This document shows positions 28,644-37,753 of a DNA stretch of 64,000 nucleotides, piece by piece (the first letter of the stretch is position 1; each line of letters opens with the position of its first letter). The notes under the pieces are model-generated. The model made no database searches. It was not told the origin of the DNA and was given only the letters and a program-made list of their open reading frames with translations. This DNA comes from Leptolinea sp. UBA5203 (GTDB lineage: Bacteria > Chloroflexota > Anaerolineae > Anaerolineales > Anaerolineaceae), in assembly GCA_002412765.1 (NCBI GenBank), contig DHVR01000030.1:96171-160170 (forward strand). The letters run 5' to 3'. Position numbers and translations under genes: made by a program.

Positions 28644-28673
28644 AGCATAGCACAAGCTTGGAAAAATTGTCAA
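28644..28673 (-). promoter_or_regulatory. Probable sigma-70 type promoter of the ferredoxin gene
   Basis: On the minus strand TTGACA (28668-28673) and TATGCT (28644-28649) are spaced by 18 bases. An 8-bp inverted repeat ATTTGTCA/TGACAAAT lies just upstream (about 28690-28730) and could be an operator. Confidence 0.55.
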
Positions 28674-28840
28674 TGAATACGGACTGACTATTTGTCACTT
28701 TTTTTCCCAAAAATGCCTAATGACAAATATGATATTAATCATCTGATAACTGCATTTCTTCACAGGCGGTGCATACCAACGGAAACATCCCAAATCCATG
28801 CGATATAATTAAGCTCGAATCTACTCAGGAGCCTACTTTT

Positions 28841-29422
28841 ATGACAAAGTTATTTTTAGTACGACATGGTCAAACCGATTGGAATGTAGCCACCCGATAT
28901 CAAGGACATTCCGATATTCCTCTCAATGAAACCGGCTTGCAACAAGCTGCTACAGCCGTTCAAAATTTTTCTGGAACCCCCTATGAGGCCATTTATGCCA
29001 GTGATTTACAGCGTGCCCAACAAACCGCCCATTATTTCGCTGAAGATTCCGGATTGCCAATTGAAAGTGATGTCCGTCTGCGGGAAATTTTTTTGGGGGA
29101 GTGGGAAGGAAAATCCATTGCACAAATCCGGGACGATTATCCGGACCTGGTGGCCTTAAGACGTGCTGAACCCACCCGCTATGCCGCACCGGATGGAGAA
29201 ACCGTGTTGGAAGTTGCCCGCCGGGTGGTTGAAGCCGCAGATGAAATCAGCGCCGCCCATCCGGATGGCAATGTGCTGATCGTCGCCCATGGCATGAGCA
29301 TGGCCACTCTGTATTGTCTTTCGCAACAGATGGATTTGAATCTTGTTTTTACCCAAATATTTGATAATGCAGAAATTAGACCTGTGGAATGGTACCCGGG
29401 CAAAGTGAAATTGGAGGATTGA
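28841..29422 (+). CDS. Histidine phosphatase family protein (phosphoglycerate mutase-like)
   Basis: A 193-residue member of the histidine phosphatase superfamily. LVRHGQTDWN at ~6-15 contains the phospho-accepting His, SDLQRAQQTA the first phosphate Arg, LREIFLGEWEG the catalytic acid region, and IVAHGMSM the second His. The size fits broad-specificity acid phosphatases or cofactor-dependent mutase homologues; true mutase activity is not implied. ATG at 28841 follows CAGGAG; the longer frame upstream lacks a ribosome binding site. The next gene starts within seven bases of its stop, so the two form an operon. Confidence 0.92.
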   Translation: MTKLFLVRHGQTDWNVATRYQGHSDIPLNETGLQQAATAVQNFSGTPYEAIYASDLQRAQQTAHYFAEDSGLPIESDVRLREIFLGEWEGKSIAQIRDDYPDLVALRRAEPTRYAAPDGETVLEVARRVVEAADEISAAHPDGNVLIVAHGMSMATLYCLSQQMDLNLVFTQIFDNAEIRPVEWYPGKVKLED

Positions 29423-29428
29423 ATCTTG

Positions 29429-30700
29429 ATGGATAGAGATGCCTCCGGATGTTTAATGTGCCATTTGACCGGCCTGTACGGGCTGGAACGAGATAAAACG
29501 TATGATGAATGGTTATTGAAATTAATCGAGGAACAACGTGCTACCTCAAAACCTGGTGCTCATTTTTCGCAGTTTCGTACTTTTCTCTCCTTTGGAAATC
29601 TGCTTCAATCCCTAACCATGGATGAACTTAAGGCCTGCTGGCAGGTGATTGAAACCAGCACCCAGGGACTTTTCAGCGGATTGCAATTTGAGGGTACCCA
29701 TTCATCAGATAGCTGGATGGAATGGAATCAACAATTGGAAAAACCATTTCATATCCTGTTGGATAAAACAGGTACGCAGGTGCATCATGCCTCCATGGAA
29801 AATCCAACGAAATCCTTTGAACAACTAAAAAACTTAATCATTCAAGCCTTTGACCTGGCTGCACTGCCAGTAGATGCCATCCGTTTGAAAAATGGTGATT
29901 TCCTCTGGCAGGATAAGATTACACCGACCCGAATTGTTCCTCAAAATCATTACGTCCATCGGCATCTTCGCTCCGCGCTGGATCGCATCCATGCTTCGTT
30001 GGCACTGGTAATGCAAAGTCAGGGCAGCTTTGCGGATGTGACGGACTATTGGAGTGACGGACAGAATGAAGTGCAGTTGGCTGGCAGCGTGCAGTTTTCT
30101 GAAATTATTTTTAACGCGCTACAAAACGGGGATGTATGTGAACTAACCGCCATGACCGACAAATTCCGCTCTCTTTCCATGGAAACCGCGTATTTTCACA
30201 CGCTGGCACCTGCGGATGGATGCAATCATCAAGGGAGTGTAAATCAAGCCTTGGCAGCCTGGTTTATTTTGTTATCCTGTACCGGAGTGTGTGCCTTGGA
30301 TATATGCTCCCTCATGCAGTTATTTTTAACGCCTGAAGAGCAATCCAACGAAATTCCAATGGCAGAAAAGTTGATGTGTGTTTTCAACAATCCTGCTTTT
30401 CAACCCCTGGCAAAGCTGTTAGCCTTTCGTCTGCAGAATGCGGCATTTCACCCTCTGGGAGCACAGATTTCCATGCAGTCCACCCCTGCTATTTGGGCAG
30501 TACAGCGTTTTTCTGTGGATATGGTGGAATCGGTGCTGTGTTTGGTCAATTGCAGCTCACAGGCGCAGGAAATCACTTTGGGTGAAGAGGATTTACAAGC
30601 AGGAAGTTACTGGCAGGATTTTCGTGGTGGCAAGGTGTTCAAGGCAGGTGAGTTCTGGCATCTGCAGCCTTATGAAGGATTATGGTTGATAAAGAACTGA
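29429..30700 (+). CDS. Degenerate sucrose-phosphorylase-like (GH13_18) protein
   Basis: A 423-residue protein that aligns by eye with GH13 subfamily 18 sucrose/glycosyl phosphorylases but is shorter (these are ~490-590). Recognisable pieces are LYGLERDKTYDEWL (family LYGEE start), IRLKNGDFLW (family IRLDAxGYLWK), YWSDGQNEVQL (YFGDGxNEAQM), APADGCN (ASHDGIG) and the C-terminal FHPLGAQ...VCLVNCSSQ beta domain. The nucleophile Asp is Lys (K154), the acid/base Glu is Gln (Q196) and the His of the HD pair is Ala. The first half of the barrel is largely missing. I infer a non-catalytic protein, perhaps a sugar-binding or regulatory remnant. The frame is intact and follows the phosphatase gene closely; GGAGG supports ATG 29429 or TTG 29426. 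Confidence 0.6.
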   Translation: MDRDASGCLMCHLTGLYGLERDKTYDEWLLKLIEEQRATSKPGAHFSQFRTFLSFGNLLQSLTMDELKACWQVIETSTQGLFSGLQFEGTHSSDSWMEWNQQLEKPFHILLDKTGTQVHHASMENPTKSFEQLKNLIIQAFDLAALPVDAIRLKNGDFLWQDKITPTRIVPQNHYVHRHLRSALDRIHASLALVMQSQGSFADVTDYWSDGQNEVQLAGSVQFSEIIFNALQNGDVCELTAMTDKFRSLSMETAYFHTLAPADGCNHQGSVNQALAAWFILLSCTGVCALDICSLMQLFLTPEEQSNEIPMAEKLMCVFNNPAFQPLAKLLAFRLQNAAFHPLGAQISMQSTPAIWAVQRFSVDMVESVLCLVNCSSQAQEITLGEEDLQAGSYWQDFRGGKVFKAGEFWHLQPYEGLWLIKN

Positions 30701-30715
30701 TTTATTTTCCACAAA

Positions 30716-30750
30716 AAAAAGTAAGGACTGGAAATAAATCCTTACTTTTT
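30716..30750. terminator. Bidirectional terminator
   Basis: The perfect 12-bp stem AAAAAGTAAGGA/TCCTTACTTTTT with T-runs on both strands, between convergent transcription units. Confidence 0.85.
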
Positions 30751-30777
30751 TATTTTCCAATGGGATGATTGATTTCC

Positions 30778-31656
30778 TTATGTCAAGAGAGGTAATCCCT
30801 GCGTGAGGACTTCCGGCATCCAGAATTTTCCCATACCGAACAGGGATAGAGAAATAGAGACTATCAGGATTGCTACACCCACACCAATCAAGATGCGATC
30901 CCTTGTTGTACGATCCAGCTTTTCCAGCCAGGTACGAGGCCCGATGCCAAAAGCCCTTAAATCCATGGCATCGATAATATCTTCGCTGCCCATAATGGAA
31001 TGGATGGTCACCGGCACTACCAGGGGAGCCAGCTTGCGTACCTGTTCAATCAAACCGCCGTCCAGTTTTTCAATTTCATAGCCTCGAGCTTTCTGAGCAT
31101 CCATGGTCAGGCTGAAATCCCGTCCCAGGGTAGGAATGAAGCGCATGGTCAAATCCATGCCATAGGCGATTTTATCCGGGAAACCCAGTCCGCGGAAGGT
31201 GATACCGTAATGCGCCGGATTGAGTGAATAGGGGATCAGGATGGTCATACTGGCGATGGAGAACACGCGAATGAGCATGCTGATGGCGTAAAAGCCGCGT
31301 TCCGCGGTGATATTCAAGGTAGGCTGCCAGCCTAGAATGGTGAAATTGGCTGCAAATTGGCGGATTAGATGTTCTTTATCGTACAACTCCATGCCGCCGC
31401 GGCCGGTAAGAAAAGTTAGGAAAGAAAAAAATAAAATAAATCCGCCGATAAACATCCAGGCACGTGCCATCTCATGCCATTTGATACCGGATGTGAAAAC
31501 AACAAACAGGGCAATCCCCAGAAAAATAGCCAGATAGCGCACATCCCAAAAGAAGAGGGTGGAGGCTAAAAAGCAGCTAAAAAAGATCAACCAGGCACGG
31601 GGATCGAAACTTTGGATAAAGCCTTTTCGTTTACGGTAACGCCAGGTAACTAACAT
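30778..31656 (-). CDS. ecfT: ECF transporter transmembrane (T) component
   Basis: A 292-residue integral membrane protein of the CbiQ/EcfT family, which couples the two ATPases to the substrate-binding S component. About five membrane helices are in the first half and at the C-terminus. The cytoplasmic coupling region holds the two Ala-Arg-Gly type motifs, DAQKARGYEIEK and ALRAFGIGPRTW (family A-R-G and similar). It is the last gene of the minus-strand ECF operon, 66 bases after the S component, and a bidirectional terminator follows. An ATG start is used. Confidence 0.93.
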   Translation of the reverse strand: MLVTWRYRKRKGFIQSFDPRAWLIFFSCFLASTLFFWDVRYLAIFLGIALFVVFTSGIKWHEMARAWMFIGGFILFFSFLTFLTGRGGMELYDKEHLIRQFAANFTILGWQPTLNITAERGFYAISMLIRVFSIASMTILIPYSLNPAHYGITFRGLGFPDKIAYGMDLTMRFIPTLGRDFSLTMDAQKARGYEIEKLDGGLIEQVRKLAPLVVPVTIHSIMGSEDIIDAMDLRAFGIGPRTWLEKLDRTTRDRILIGVGVAILIVSISLSLFGMGKFWMPEVLTQGLPLLT

Positions 31657-31722
31657 AGGGTTCTATCTTCACTTTCATTCCAGGGAAGGCCAGGTCGGCC
31701 TTCCCTGGAATCATAATCAGAA

Positions 31723-32655
31723 TTAGCGTCCGGTACGAGTCTGCAAGGAATCGTAGGCACCCACGAGCAGGGGAACCAGGATGGCTGCAAAAATCATGTT
31801 CGGGCCAGCAGAAGGCAGGAATTCACCAACAATCGCCACAGCCGGGGAGAACCCGTTGATCCAGATATCCGAAATGGCTGCGAAGCCAATACCGAGGAAG
31901 TTCCCCAGCATGGACCAGGTAACGGCGGCAGCCACGTTGATGTTCTTGTTGAACACAAAGCGAATGATCAGCACCAATACCAGGCCGATGACAGCGGATA
32001 GACCTGCGAACATGGAGATGGGGGCATCCCCAAAGATGCCGTTATCCACATCATAGAAGACCATGTTGGATTGTCCACGATTCATGAAGTAAAGGATGGT
32101 GGCCACGGCGGCGACAACCACACTGATGATCAGGACAGTGTTCAGGCTTTTCTTTTTATCTTTGAACAACCAGGCCATACCGGCAATCATACCCACCAAA
32201 CCGTTGCCCAAACTCCATTGAGGTGATAGACCGAAACCAGTCAAAGCATCGCCAAACATGTTACCGACGGCACCGGTGAAGAGTCCTACGGCGGGGCCAA
32301 AGGTGAAGCCAAAGAACATGGGGATCACGATGGCTGGGCGCAGGGAAACCTGGCTGACGGAAGGCACAACGAAGACGGTGCCATTGAAGATGTAAGAGAA
32401 AATGGCATACAGTGCGGCACCAATGGCCATGTAAACCACTTCACGTGTGCCGACTTCCCAGATATCACTGTCTTTGGTGGCTAAATAAACCAGGAAGACA
32501 ATCAGCAGGCCGATGCCTACAAAGATAAAGCGCAGCAAGGCGGTTTCATCCAATTGCAGGGATGGGTTGATTTGTCCCCCAATCCAGACGATGCCCACAA
32601 AAAATACAAGCACAGCAACAAGTGCTAAAAGAACAGATACTAATTTACGATTCAT
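31723..32655 (-). CDS. ECF transporter substrate-binding (S) component
   Basis: A 310-residue membrane protein with about eight hydrophobic segments. Its central part, RPAIVIPMFFGFTFGPAVGLFTGAVGNMFGDALTGFG, is the typical S-component signature in which the Ala/Gly-rich first helix docks on EcfT. It is longer than the ~180-200 residues of BioY or ThiT. GGAGGAAAG precedes the ATG. No riboswitch lies in the 129-base gap upstream, so the substrate cannot be read from regulation. The operon's SAM-hydrolase-like gene suggests a purine- or methionine-related substrate, but that is inference only. Confidence 0.85.
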   Translation of the reverse strand: MNRKLVSVLLALVAVLVFFVGIVWIGGQINPSLQLDETALLRFIFVGIGLLIVFLVYLATKDSDIWEVGTREVVYMAIGAALYAIFSYIFNGTVFVVPSVSQVSLRPAIVIPMFFGFTFGPAVGLFTGAVGNMFGDALTGFGLSPQWSLGNGLVGMIAGMAWLFKDKKKSLNTVLIISVVVAAVATILYFMNRGQSNMVFYDVDNGIFGDAPISMFAGLSAVIGLVLVLIIRFVFNKNINVAAAVTWSMLGNFLGIGFAAISDIWINGFSPAVAIVGEFLPSAGPNMIFAAILVPLLVGAYDSLQTRTGR

Positions 32656-32784
32656 AATTACTTTCCTCCTAAGAATTGTCCAAAACAGTTGATCGATAGA
32701 ACCGATTGTTCAAACACCCAGTCCAAAGGGTGGTTACGCACAAGATAAAGGAATTCCATTGTTATTTAAAACTAAACCGTCCTT

Positions 32785-34398
32785 TTATAAATGGGCTAAT
32801 TGTTCAGCCCGTAAGAACTTTCCGGTTTGAGGATAAAACTTTAAATTTTCTTGCAGTAAAGAGGATGCAACCAGGCGGCAATCGGTAAGGCGTTGGGCGT
32901 CCTTCATTACTTCATACGGCGAACCGTCTGCCATGATTTGTCCATTATTAAATAATAATACGCGATTCGCGAAAATTTGTGCCAGATCAATGTCATGGGT
33001 AATAAAAAGGATGGCATCAAAACTGGGTAATTGAACAATTGAATTCATGAAATCAATGTAGTTTTTATAATCCTGTCCGGCGGTGGGTTCATCCATGACC
33101 AGAATTTTGGAGTGCATGGCCAAAATGGCCGCGATGCTGATGCGTTTCTGCTGTCCAAAGGACATGGCCAGCGGCGGGGTGTCGATCATCTCACTTAAAT
33201 TGACGATCTCCAGCGATTCCACCACGGCTTTTTCAATATCCTCTGTATCATGTTTCAGATTCTTTGGGCCAAAGCTAAGTTCTTCGCGTACGGTAGGGGC
33301 AAACAACATATGACTGGGACTTTGGAAAACATATCCCAGCGTACTGGCAATTTCAGCTACACTGAGGTTTTTGGTATCTTTTCCCTGCACCAGTACGGAA
33401 CCTGCTACTGGTTTGAGTAAGCCGATGGCATGTTTTACCATGGTGGTTTTTCCAGCAGCGTTAGCCCCCAATAGGGCGATGATATCTCCCTTGTGGATGG
33501 ACAGATTGATGCCGTGCAGCACGGTTCTCTCTTTGTCATAGCCAAAGTCCACATTTCGGAATTCAACCAGTGGCTCTGCGGAAGGATTGCGTTTGCTTTC
33601 CACCAGGGATTTGATTTCCGCCAGTTTTGGCGCGGATTTAGCCTTTTTCATCACAATCTGGGCGGGTAGTTTCACTTCACGGTAATCCACCACATCGGTG
33701 ATGTGTTCAATCGGGCCGTCGTAAACAATTTTGCCTTTTTCCAGATATAAAATTCTATCCGGTTTGATTTTTAATACATCTTCCACGCGATGCTCAACCA
33801 TCAGCACGGTCAGTCCTTCATCGGCCAGGGAACGAATGATTTGCAGGGTTTCCTGGGCACTGGCCGGATCCAAACTAGCCAGGGGTTCGTCGAGCAGCAG
33901 GATGCTGGGTTTCATGGCCAGGACACCAGCTAGAGCAATTTTTTGTTTTTCTCCGCCGGAAAGATTAAAAGTTTCCCGATCCGCAAGTTGGGGAATATTT
34001 AGGCGGGTCAAGGCATCCATTACACCTTTCTCAATTTCTGACCGGGCAAAGCCTAAATTTTCCAGGCCAAAGGCAACTTCATTACGAACTTTGGACCCCA
34101 GGATTTGTCGTTCCGGGTCCTGTAATACTGTGCCGATCATCTGTGAGATTTTCGCCAGGGTCAATTTCTCAATGGGTTGACCCATCATGCGAAGTTCCCC
34201 GCTCAACTCGCCTTTATAACTGCGCGGAATTAGGCCATTAATGCAGCGGGCCAGGGTGGTTTTACCGCATCCACTGGGACCAGCAATCAGGACGATCTGT
34301 CCTTTTTCAACTTGCAAAGAGACATCATCCAGGGCGTTCTCTTCCCGGCTGCGATAACGAAAAGTCAAATGTTCAATTTCAATCGGATAGAATGCCAA
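32785..34398 (-). CDS. ECF transporter fused dual ATPase (EcfA-EcfA')
   Basis: A 537-residue tandem ABC ATPase. The first domain (~1-255) has Walker A GPSGCGKTT, LSGGEKQK and Walker B ILLLDEPLASLDP. The second (~280-520) has GANAAGKTT, a weak signature MSFGQQKR in place of LSGGQ, and ILVMDEPTAGQD. In many genomes the two halves are separate genes. The second site is thus asymmetric, as is common in ECF ATPase pairs. The frame begins at a TTG (34396-34398), since no ATG is available before the conserved FRYRS start, 16 bases after the SAM-hydrolase stop. ATP hydrolysis on the cytoplasmic face drives uptake via EcfT. Confidence 0.93.
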   Translation of the reverse strand: MAFYPIEIEHLTFRYRSREENALDDVSLQVEKGQIVLIAGPSGCGKTTLARCINGLIPRSYKGELSGELRMMGQPIEKLTLAKISQMIGTVLQDPERQILGSKVRNEVAFGLENLGFARSEIEKGVMDALTRLNIPQLADRETFNLSGGEKQKIALAGVLAMKPSILLLDEPLASLDPASAQETLQIIRSLADEGLTVLMVEHRVEDVLKIKPDRILYLEKGKIVYDGPIEHITDVVDYREVKLPAQIVMKKAKSAPKLAEIKSLVESKRNPSAEPLVEFRNVDFGYDKERTVLHGINLSIHKGDIIALLGANAAGKTTMVKHAIGLLKPVAGSVLVQGKDTKNLSVAEIASTLGYVFQSPSHMLFAPTVREELSFGPKNLKHDTEDIEKAVVESLEIVNLSEMIDTPPLAMSFGQQKRISIAAILAMHSKILVMDEPTAGQDYKNYIDFMNSIVQLPSFDAILFITHDIDLAQIFANRVLLFNNGQIMADGSPYEVMKDAQRLTDCRLVASSLLQENLKFYPQTGKFLRAEQLAHL

Positions 34399-34414
34399 TT
34401 TCCGCCAACCTTTA

Positions 34415-35212
34415 TTAATTGATTTTCTTAAAAATTACGTTTACCTGATCTCCAACCCGAGCATTTAACGTTGAAGCTGCATTGCCATTCACCAGGCTAA
34501 GACTGAGATGATCATAACTGTCTATCAAGGCTACCCAATCCCCTGGTTTTTTCTGCCCAAAGGATTGCGCTAGCTCTCCAAAATCAATGTCTTTGTAGAT
34601 AATTTTATCCACCACTTTGCCATTAAACAGGCTTTCATGAATATTGGTTGTCAGGTTTCCAAAGTGGTCTATTTGTAAAACAGCTCCCAAGATGGTGTTA
34701 TGACTGAAGGTCGCGTTCTTCACATCTAATAGCATGGGATTGTCGATGGCGTCCCCTAGCTCGTTGAGATGGACTCCCCTGCAGAGATAGGCACCTACCG
34801 GTGCGAAGATATCCCTTCCATGAAATACACGGCTGACAGACGGAAGCCAAAAATCCTTATGATTGAGGTGAATATAATGACAGGACTGCCAAGTGGACTG
34901 AGCTTGTTTTACCATGAATGTAATCAGACCATTATCCGGCCCAACAAAATACTGGTCTCCGATTCTGGCTGCAATTGGACGACGAGTTGTGCCAACCCCT
35001 GGATCTACCACGGCTACATGCACTGTCCCTTGCGGAAAATAACGGGCTGTGCGTGCCAGTAAATATGAACCGGTAAATATATCTTGGGGGGGAACAGCAT
35101 GGGTGATGTCTGCTATTTGAGTATCCGGTGAAATCTGCCAGATGACCCCTTTCATTGATGCTACATAGCCATCTTCTAGGCCAAAATCAGTTAGTAAAGT
35201 AAGGAAAGACAA
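34415..35212 (-). CDS. SAM hydrolase / chlorinase-fluorinase family (DUF62) protein
   Basis: A 265-residue member of the DUF62 family, most of which hydrolyse S-adenosylmethionine to adenosine and methionine; a few are halogenases. Seen: LLTDFGLEDGYVASMKG with the conserved Asp, VDPGVGTTRRPIAA, FVGPDNGLIT and RVFHGRDIFAP, supplying the Asp-Arg-His set of the hydroxide-type enzymes. The halogenase-specific 23-residue loop is not evident. I start at TTG 35210-35212, with GGAG six bases upstream. The longer ATG frame is unlikely because a good promoter (-35 35270-35275) lies inside it. It is the first gene of the ECF operon. Confidence 0.85.
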   Translation of the reverse strand: MSFLTLLTDFGLEDGYVASMKGVIWQISPDTQIADITHAVPPQDIFTGSYLLARTARYFPQGTVHVAVVDPGVGTTRRPIAARIGDQYFVGPDNGLITFMVKQAQSTWQSCHYIHLNHKDFWLPSVSRVFHGRDIFAPVGAYLCRGVHLNELGDAIDNPMLLDVKNATFSHNTILGAVLQIDHFGNLTTNIHESLFNGKVVDKIIYKDIDFGELAQSFGQKKPGDWVALIDSYDHLSLSLVNGNAASTLNARVGDQVNVIFKKIN

Positions 35213-35245
35213 TGGAATCTCCAGAAGGGATTTTAATATGCACTT

Positions 35246-35275
35246 ACTATAGCAAAGGGGGCTTTGATTCGTCAA
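35246..35275 (-). promoter_or_regulatory. Promoter of the ECF/SAM-hydrolase operon
   Basis: On the minus strand TTGACG (35270-35275) and TATAGT (35246-35251) are spaced by 18 bases, giving a leader of about 27 bases before the TTG start. Its position settles the choice of start for the DUF62 gene. Confidence 0.65.
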
Positions 35276-35375
35276 GCATTGCGGGGTTAGTTTAATTTAT
35301 TTTGGTTTAAGTTGATATGCCTGACCTTGGTTTCTATTGAAAAAAAGGCATCCGTTTTGTTGAGTTGATGATTTT

Positions 35376-35936
35376 TCATGGGTTGGGGAAACATTCGCGG
35401 ATGATTTCTGCGGTCAGGGAGGGTACCAAATTGACCGATTGAAGGGTGATGGTTTGGGCTTTTGGCCAGCGCTGTTTGGCAAGCGGCATCAATTCCGGGC
35501 GGATGACCCCTATGGCCATTTTATACTGCCCACTATCCAGGGCCTGTATGCCAAAGGTCCAGCCTTTGTTTTGTTCCAATTCAATCGGCCCCAGTTCATC
35601 GACGATTAAGAGATCTGTGGGGACGGCCTTTTCAAACACGGTGTTTCCCCAGGCCAGGTTATCTTTCTCAAAAAGCCAATTGGGCAAATTGAATTCTGAT
35701 TCAGGATCAAATCCTTTATTGGCCAGAATCCTTTTCTCTCCGCTGCTAAGATCTTCCATTTCGATGCGGATTTTCTGATAATTTTCAAATACACCCGGTG
35801 AAAGCAGACCGCTGACTTTAAAATTTCGTTCTTTTGCCGCCTCAATTATGAATTGGCAGAAAGTGGTTTTACCGGTATTTCGCCAGCCGGTGACAAGCAG
35901 CAGCAGGGGTTCAGGGGGTGTAGTTGGTGTCATCAT
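35376..35936 (-). CDS. THEP1-like nucleoside-triphosphatase (DUF265 family)
   Basis: A 186-residue P-loop NTPase. The P-loop is VTGWRNTGKTTFC (~15-27), Walker B LLIVDELGPIEL (~107-118), and family spacing and length (170-190) fit the THEP1/NTPase_1 group, which hydrolyses NTPs in vitro and has no settled role. It overlaps the upstream ATPase gene by 26 bases and is the last gene of the PadR/ABC operon. An NTPase of this kind with a FecCD-type importer may have a role in cofactor or metal handling; this is inference. Confidence 0.8.
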   Translation of the reverse strand: MMTPTTPPEPLLLLVTGWRNTGKTTFCQFIIEAAKERNFKVSGLLSPGVFENYQKIRIEMEDLSSGEKRILANKGFDPESEFNLPNWLFEKDNLAWGNTVFEKAVPTDLLIVDELGPIELEQNKGWTFGIQALDSGQYKMAIGVIRPELMPLAKQRWPKAQTITLQSVNLVPSLTAEIIRECFPNP

Positions 35937-36714
35937 CGATATCCCAGAGAATTATTTTTTTGCCATCCGTCGTGGCGGTTCGTACCATAATACCATACGT
36001 CTCACTGAGATAATCATCGTTGAGCATATCATCCGCTGGGCCGGCGTATGATTTCTTACCATCGATTAAAAGGACGACGTAATCCGCCAGCGTAGCTGCC
36101 ACTTCAGGTTCGTGGGTGGTGATGAGGATGGTGTGGCCGCTGCGAATCAGGCTGCGTACCATACGAATAAAACGCAATTTGTTTTTTAAATCCAGATGGG
36201 AAGTGGGTTCATCCATTAATAAGATTTCAGAACCTTGAGCCAGGGCGCGCGCCACCAGCACCAATTGCTGTTCGCCGCCGCTTAAATCCGTGACGAGCCT
36301 ATCCGCCAAATCGGCAATGCCCACCTGTTCAAGAGCCTGCATGGCGATCTGCATGTCTTCATCTCCGGGCATATCCAGGGGTTTCATATGCGGGGCTCGC
36401 CCCAGCAGGACATATTCCAACAGGGTAAATCCAAAGGAGATATACTCGCGCTGGGGAACAAGGGCGATACGCTTGCCCAGATCCCTTCTTGAGAAATGTT
36501 GGATGGGGTTTCCGTCCAGGAAAATTTGTCCCTGCTGTGGTTTTTGCCAGCCGAGGAGCAGATTTAACAACGTGGTTTTTCCAACCCCATTGGGTCCCAG
36601 GATGATGGTGACGGATTGACTGGGAATATCCAGGGAGAGGGTTTGTAAAATTTTGCGCTCTTGAGGATGATAGCCAAAAGAGATGTTCTCGAAGCGGATT
36701 AGCGTAGGGTTCAT
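35911..36714 (-). CDS. ABC transporter ATP-binding protein, FecE/BtuD type
   Basis: A 267-residue cytoplasmic ATPase of the iron-chelate/cobalamin class. Walker A is GPNGVGKTT, the signature LSGGEQQLVLVARALAQ, Walker B ILLMDEPTSHLD, and the switch His lies in LITTHEPEVA. It begins by an ATGA overlap with the permease stop and in turn overlaps the NTPase start, so the three are translationally coupled. It drives import by the FecCD permease of the same operon. Confidence 0.93.
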   Translation of the reverse strand: MNPTLIRFENISFGYHPQERKILQTLSLDIPSQSVTIILGPNGVGKTTLLNLLLGWQKPQQGQIFLDGNPIQHFSRRDLGKRIALVPQREYISFGFTLLEYVLLGRAPHMKPLDMPGDEDMQIAMQALEQVGIADLADRLVTDLSGGEQQLVLVARALAQGSEILLMDEPTSHLDLKNKLRFIRMVRSLIRSGHTILITTHEPEVAATLADYVVLLIDGKKSYAGPADDMLNDDYLSETYGIMVRTATTDGKKIILWDIDDDTNYTP

Positions 36715-37742
36715 GCTTTCACCTTTACCGGATTGGAGATCATCAGGAAGATGAAGAAGAGTGCGCCAATCAACGATGTGAGAATACCCAATGGAATCTC
36801 CCCCGTCAACAGGGTTCGGGCGACATCATCGCAAAGAATGGCAAAGACCCCGCCCAGCAGCATGGCTCCCGGCAGGGCATAGCGTCCATTGGCGCCAAAG
36901 ATACGCCGGGAAAGATGTGGAATAATCAATCCAATCCAACTCACCATGCCGCTGACGGAAATTACGGCAGAGGTTATGGCCACAGCGGCGACCAGTACCA
37001 CCAGCCGTTCCCGGCTGGGAACCACGCCTAGCGAAAAGGAAACCTGGTCCTCCAGCGAAAGCAGGTTCAAGCGCCAACGCATTTGATAAAGGACAAACAA
37101 GCCGATCAAGACCACCGGCAGAATACTGAACAGCTTTTCCCAGGTGATACCCCACAAGCCGCCCAACAGCCAGAAGGTAATCTCCTGTAATTGGCTCAAT
37201 GGGTCAGCGATGAATTTTAAAACGCCCACACCAGCGGAAAACAGGGCCGAGATGGCAATCCCGGAAAGCACCAGCCGCAGCACCCATCCGCCGTATTTCA
37301 TTCTGCGCGCCAGCAGATAGGAGGCAAACAGGCCGGTAAAGGCGAAGAAAGCTGCGCAGAGCTGGGTGACGGTAGCGGAGGAACCCAACACGACAATGCC
37401 AAGGGCTGCCCCAAAAGCAGCCCCCTGGGATACGCCTAAAAAGCCGGGCTCTACCAGTGGATTGGTGAAGATCATTTGGAAGACCATGCCGGCAGCAGAG
37501 AGGGACATGCCCAGCAGCAGGGCGGTGATCAGACGCGGCATGCGTAGATTCAAAACCACCCGCTGGGCCAGATCATCCTGCATTAATTGCTGCGGCGACA
37601 TGAAGGGTGGGCTGGGGTAGCGGCCGGCGAAAATGGAGATTCCAAACACCAGGCAAAGTAATAAAAACAAGAAGAGCAAAGCACGCTGGGAGCGTGCCTT
37701 GCCGTTCTGATGATTTACGGAAATCAGATTTGAAGGAGTCAA
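36711..37742 (-). CDS. FecCD/BtuC family ABC permease
   Basis: A 343-residue membrane protein with about ten helices, matching the FecCD family: RLPRLITALLLGMSLSAAGMVFQMIFTNPLVEPGFLGVSQGAAFGAALGI and, later, GLIIPHLSRRIFGANGRYALPGAMLLGG, which contains the ATPase-contact helix. Family members import iron chelates, haem or cobalamin. The frame starts at TTG 37740-37742 with GAGG five bases upstream, 11 bases after the binding-protein stop. Confidence 0.93.
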   Translation of the reverse strand: MTPSNLISVNHQNGKARSQRALLFLFLLLCLVFGISIFAGRYPSPPFMSPQQLMQDDLAQRVVLNLRMPRLITALLLGMSLSAAGMVFQMIFTNPLVEPGFLGVSQGAAFGAALGIVVLGSSATVTQLCAAFFAFTGLFASYLLARRMKYGGWVLRLVLSGIAISALFSAGVGVLKFIADPLSQLQEITFWLLGGLWGITWEKLFSILPVVLIGLFVLYQMRWRLNLLSLEDQVSFSLGVVPSRERLVVLVAAVAITSAVISVSGMVSWIGLIIPHLSRRIFGANGRYALPGAMLLGGVFAILCDDVARTLLTGEIPLGILTSLIGALFFIFLMISNPVKVKA

Positions 37743-37753
37743 TGAAACCTCAA

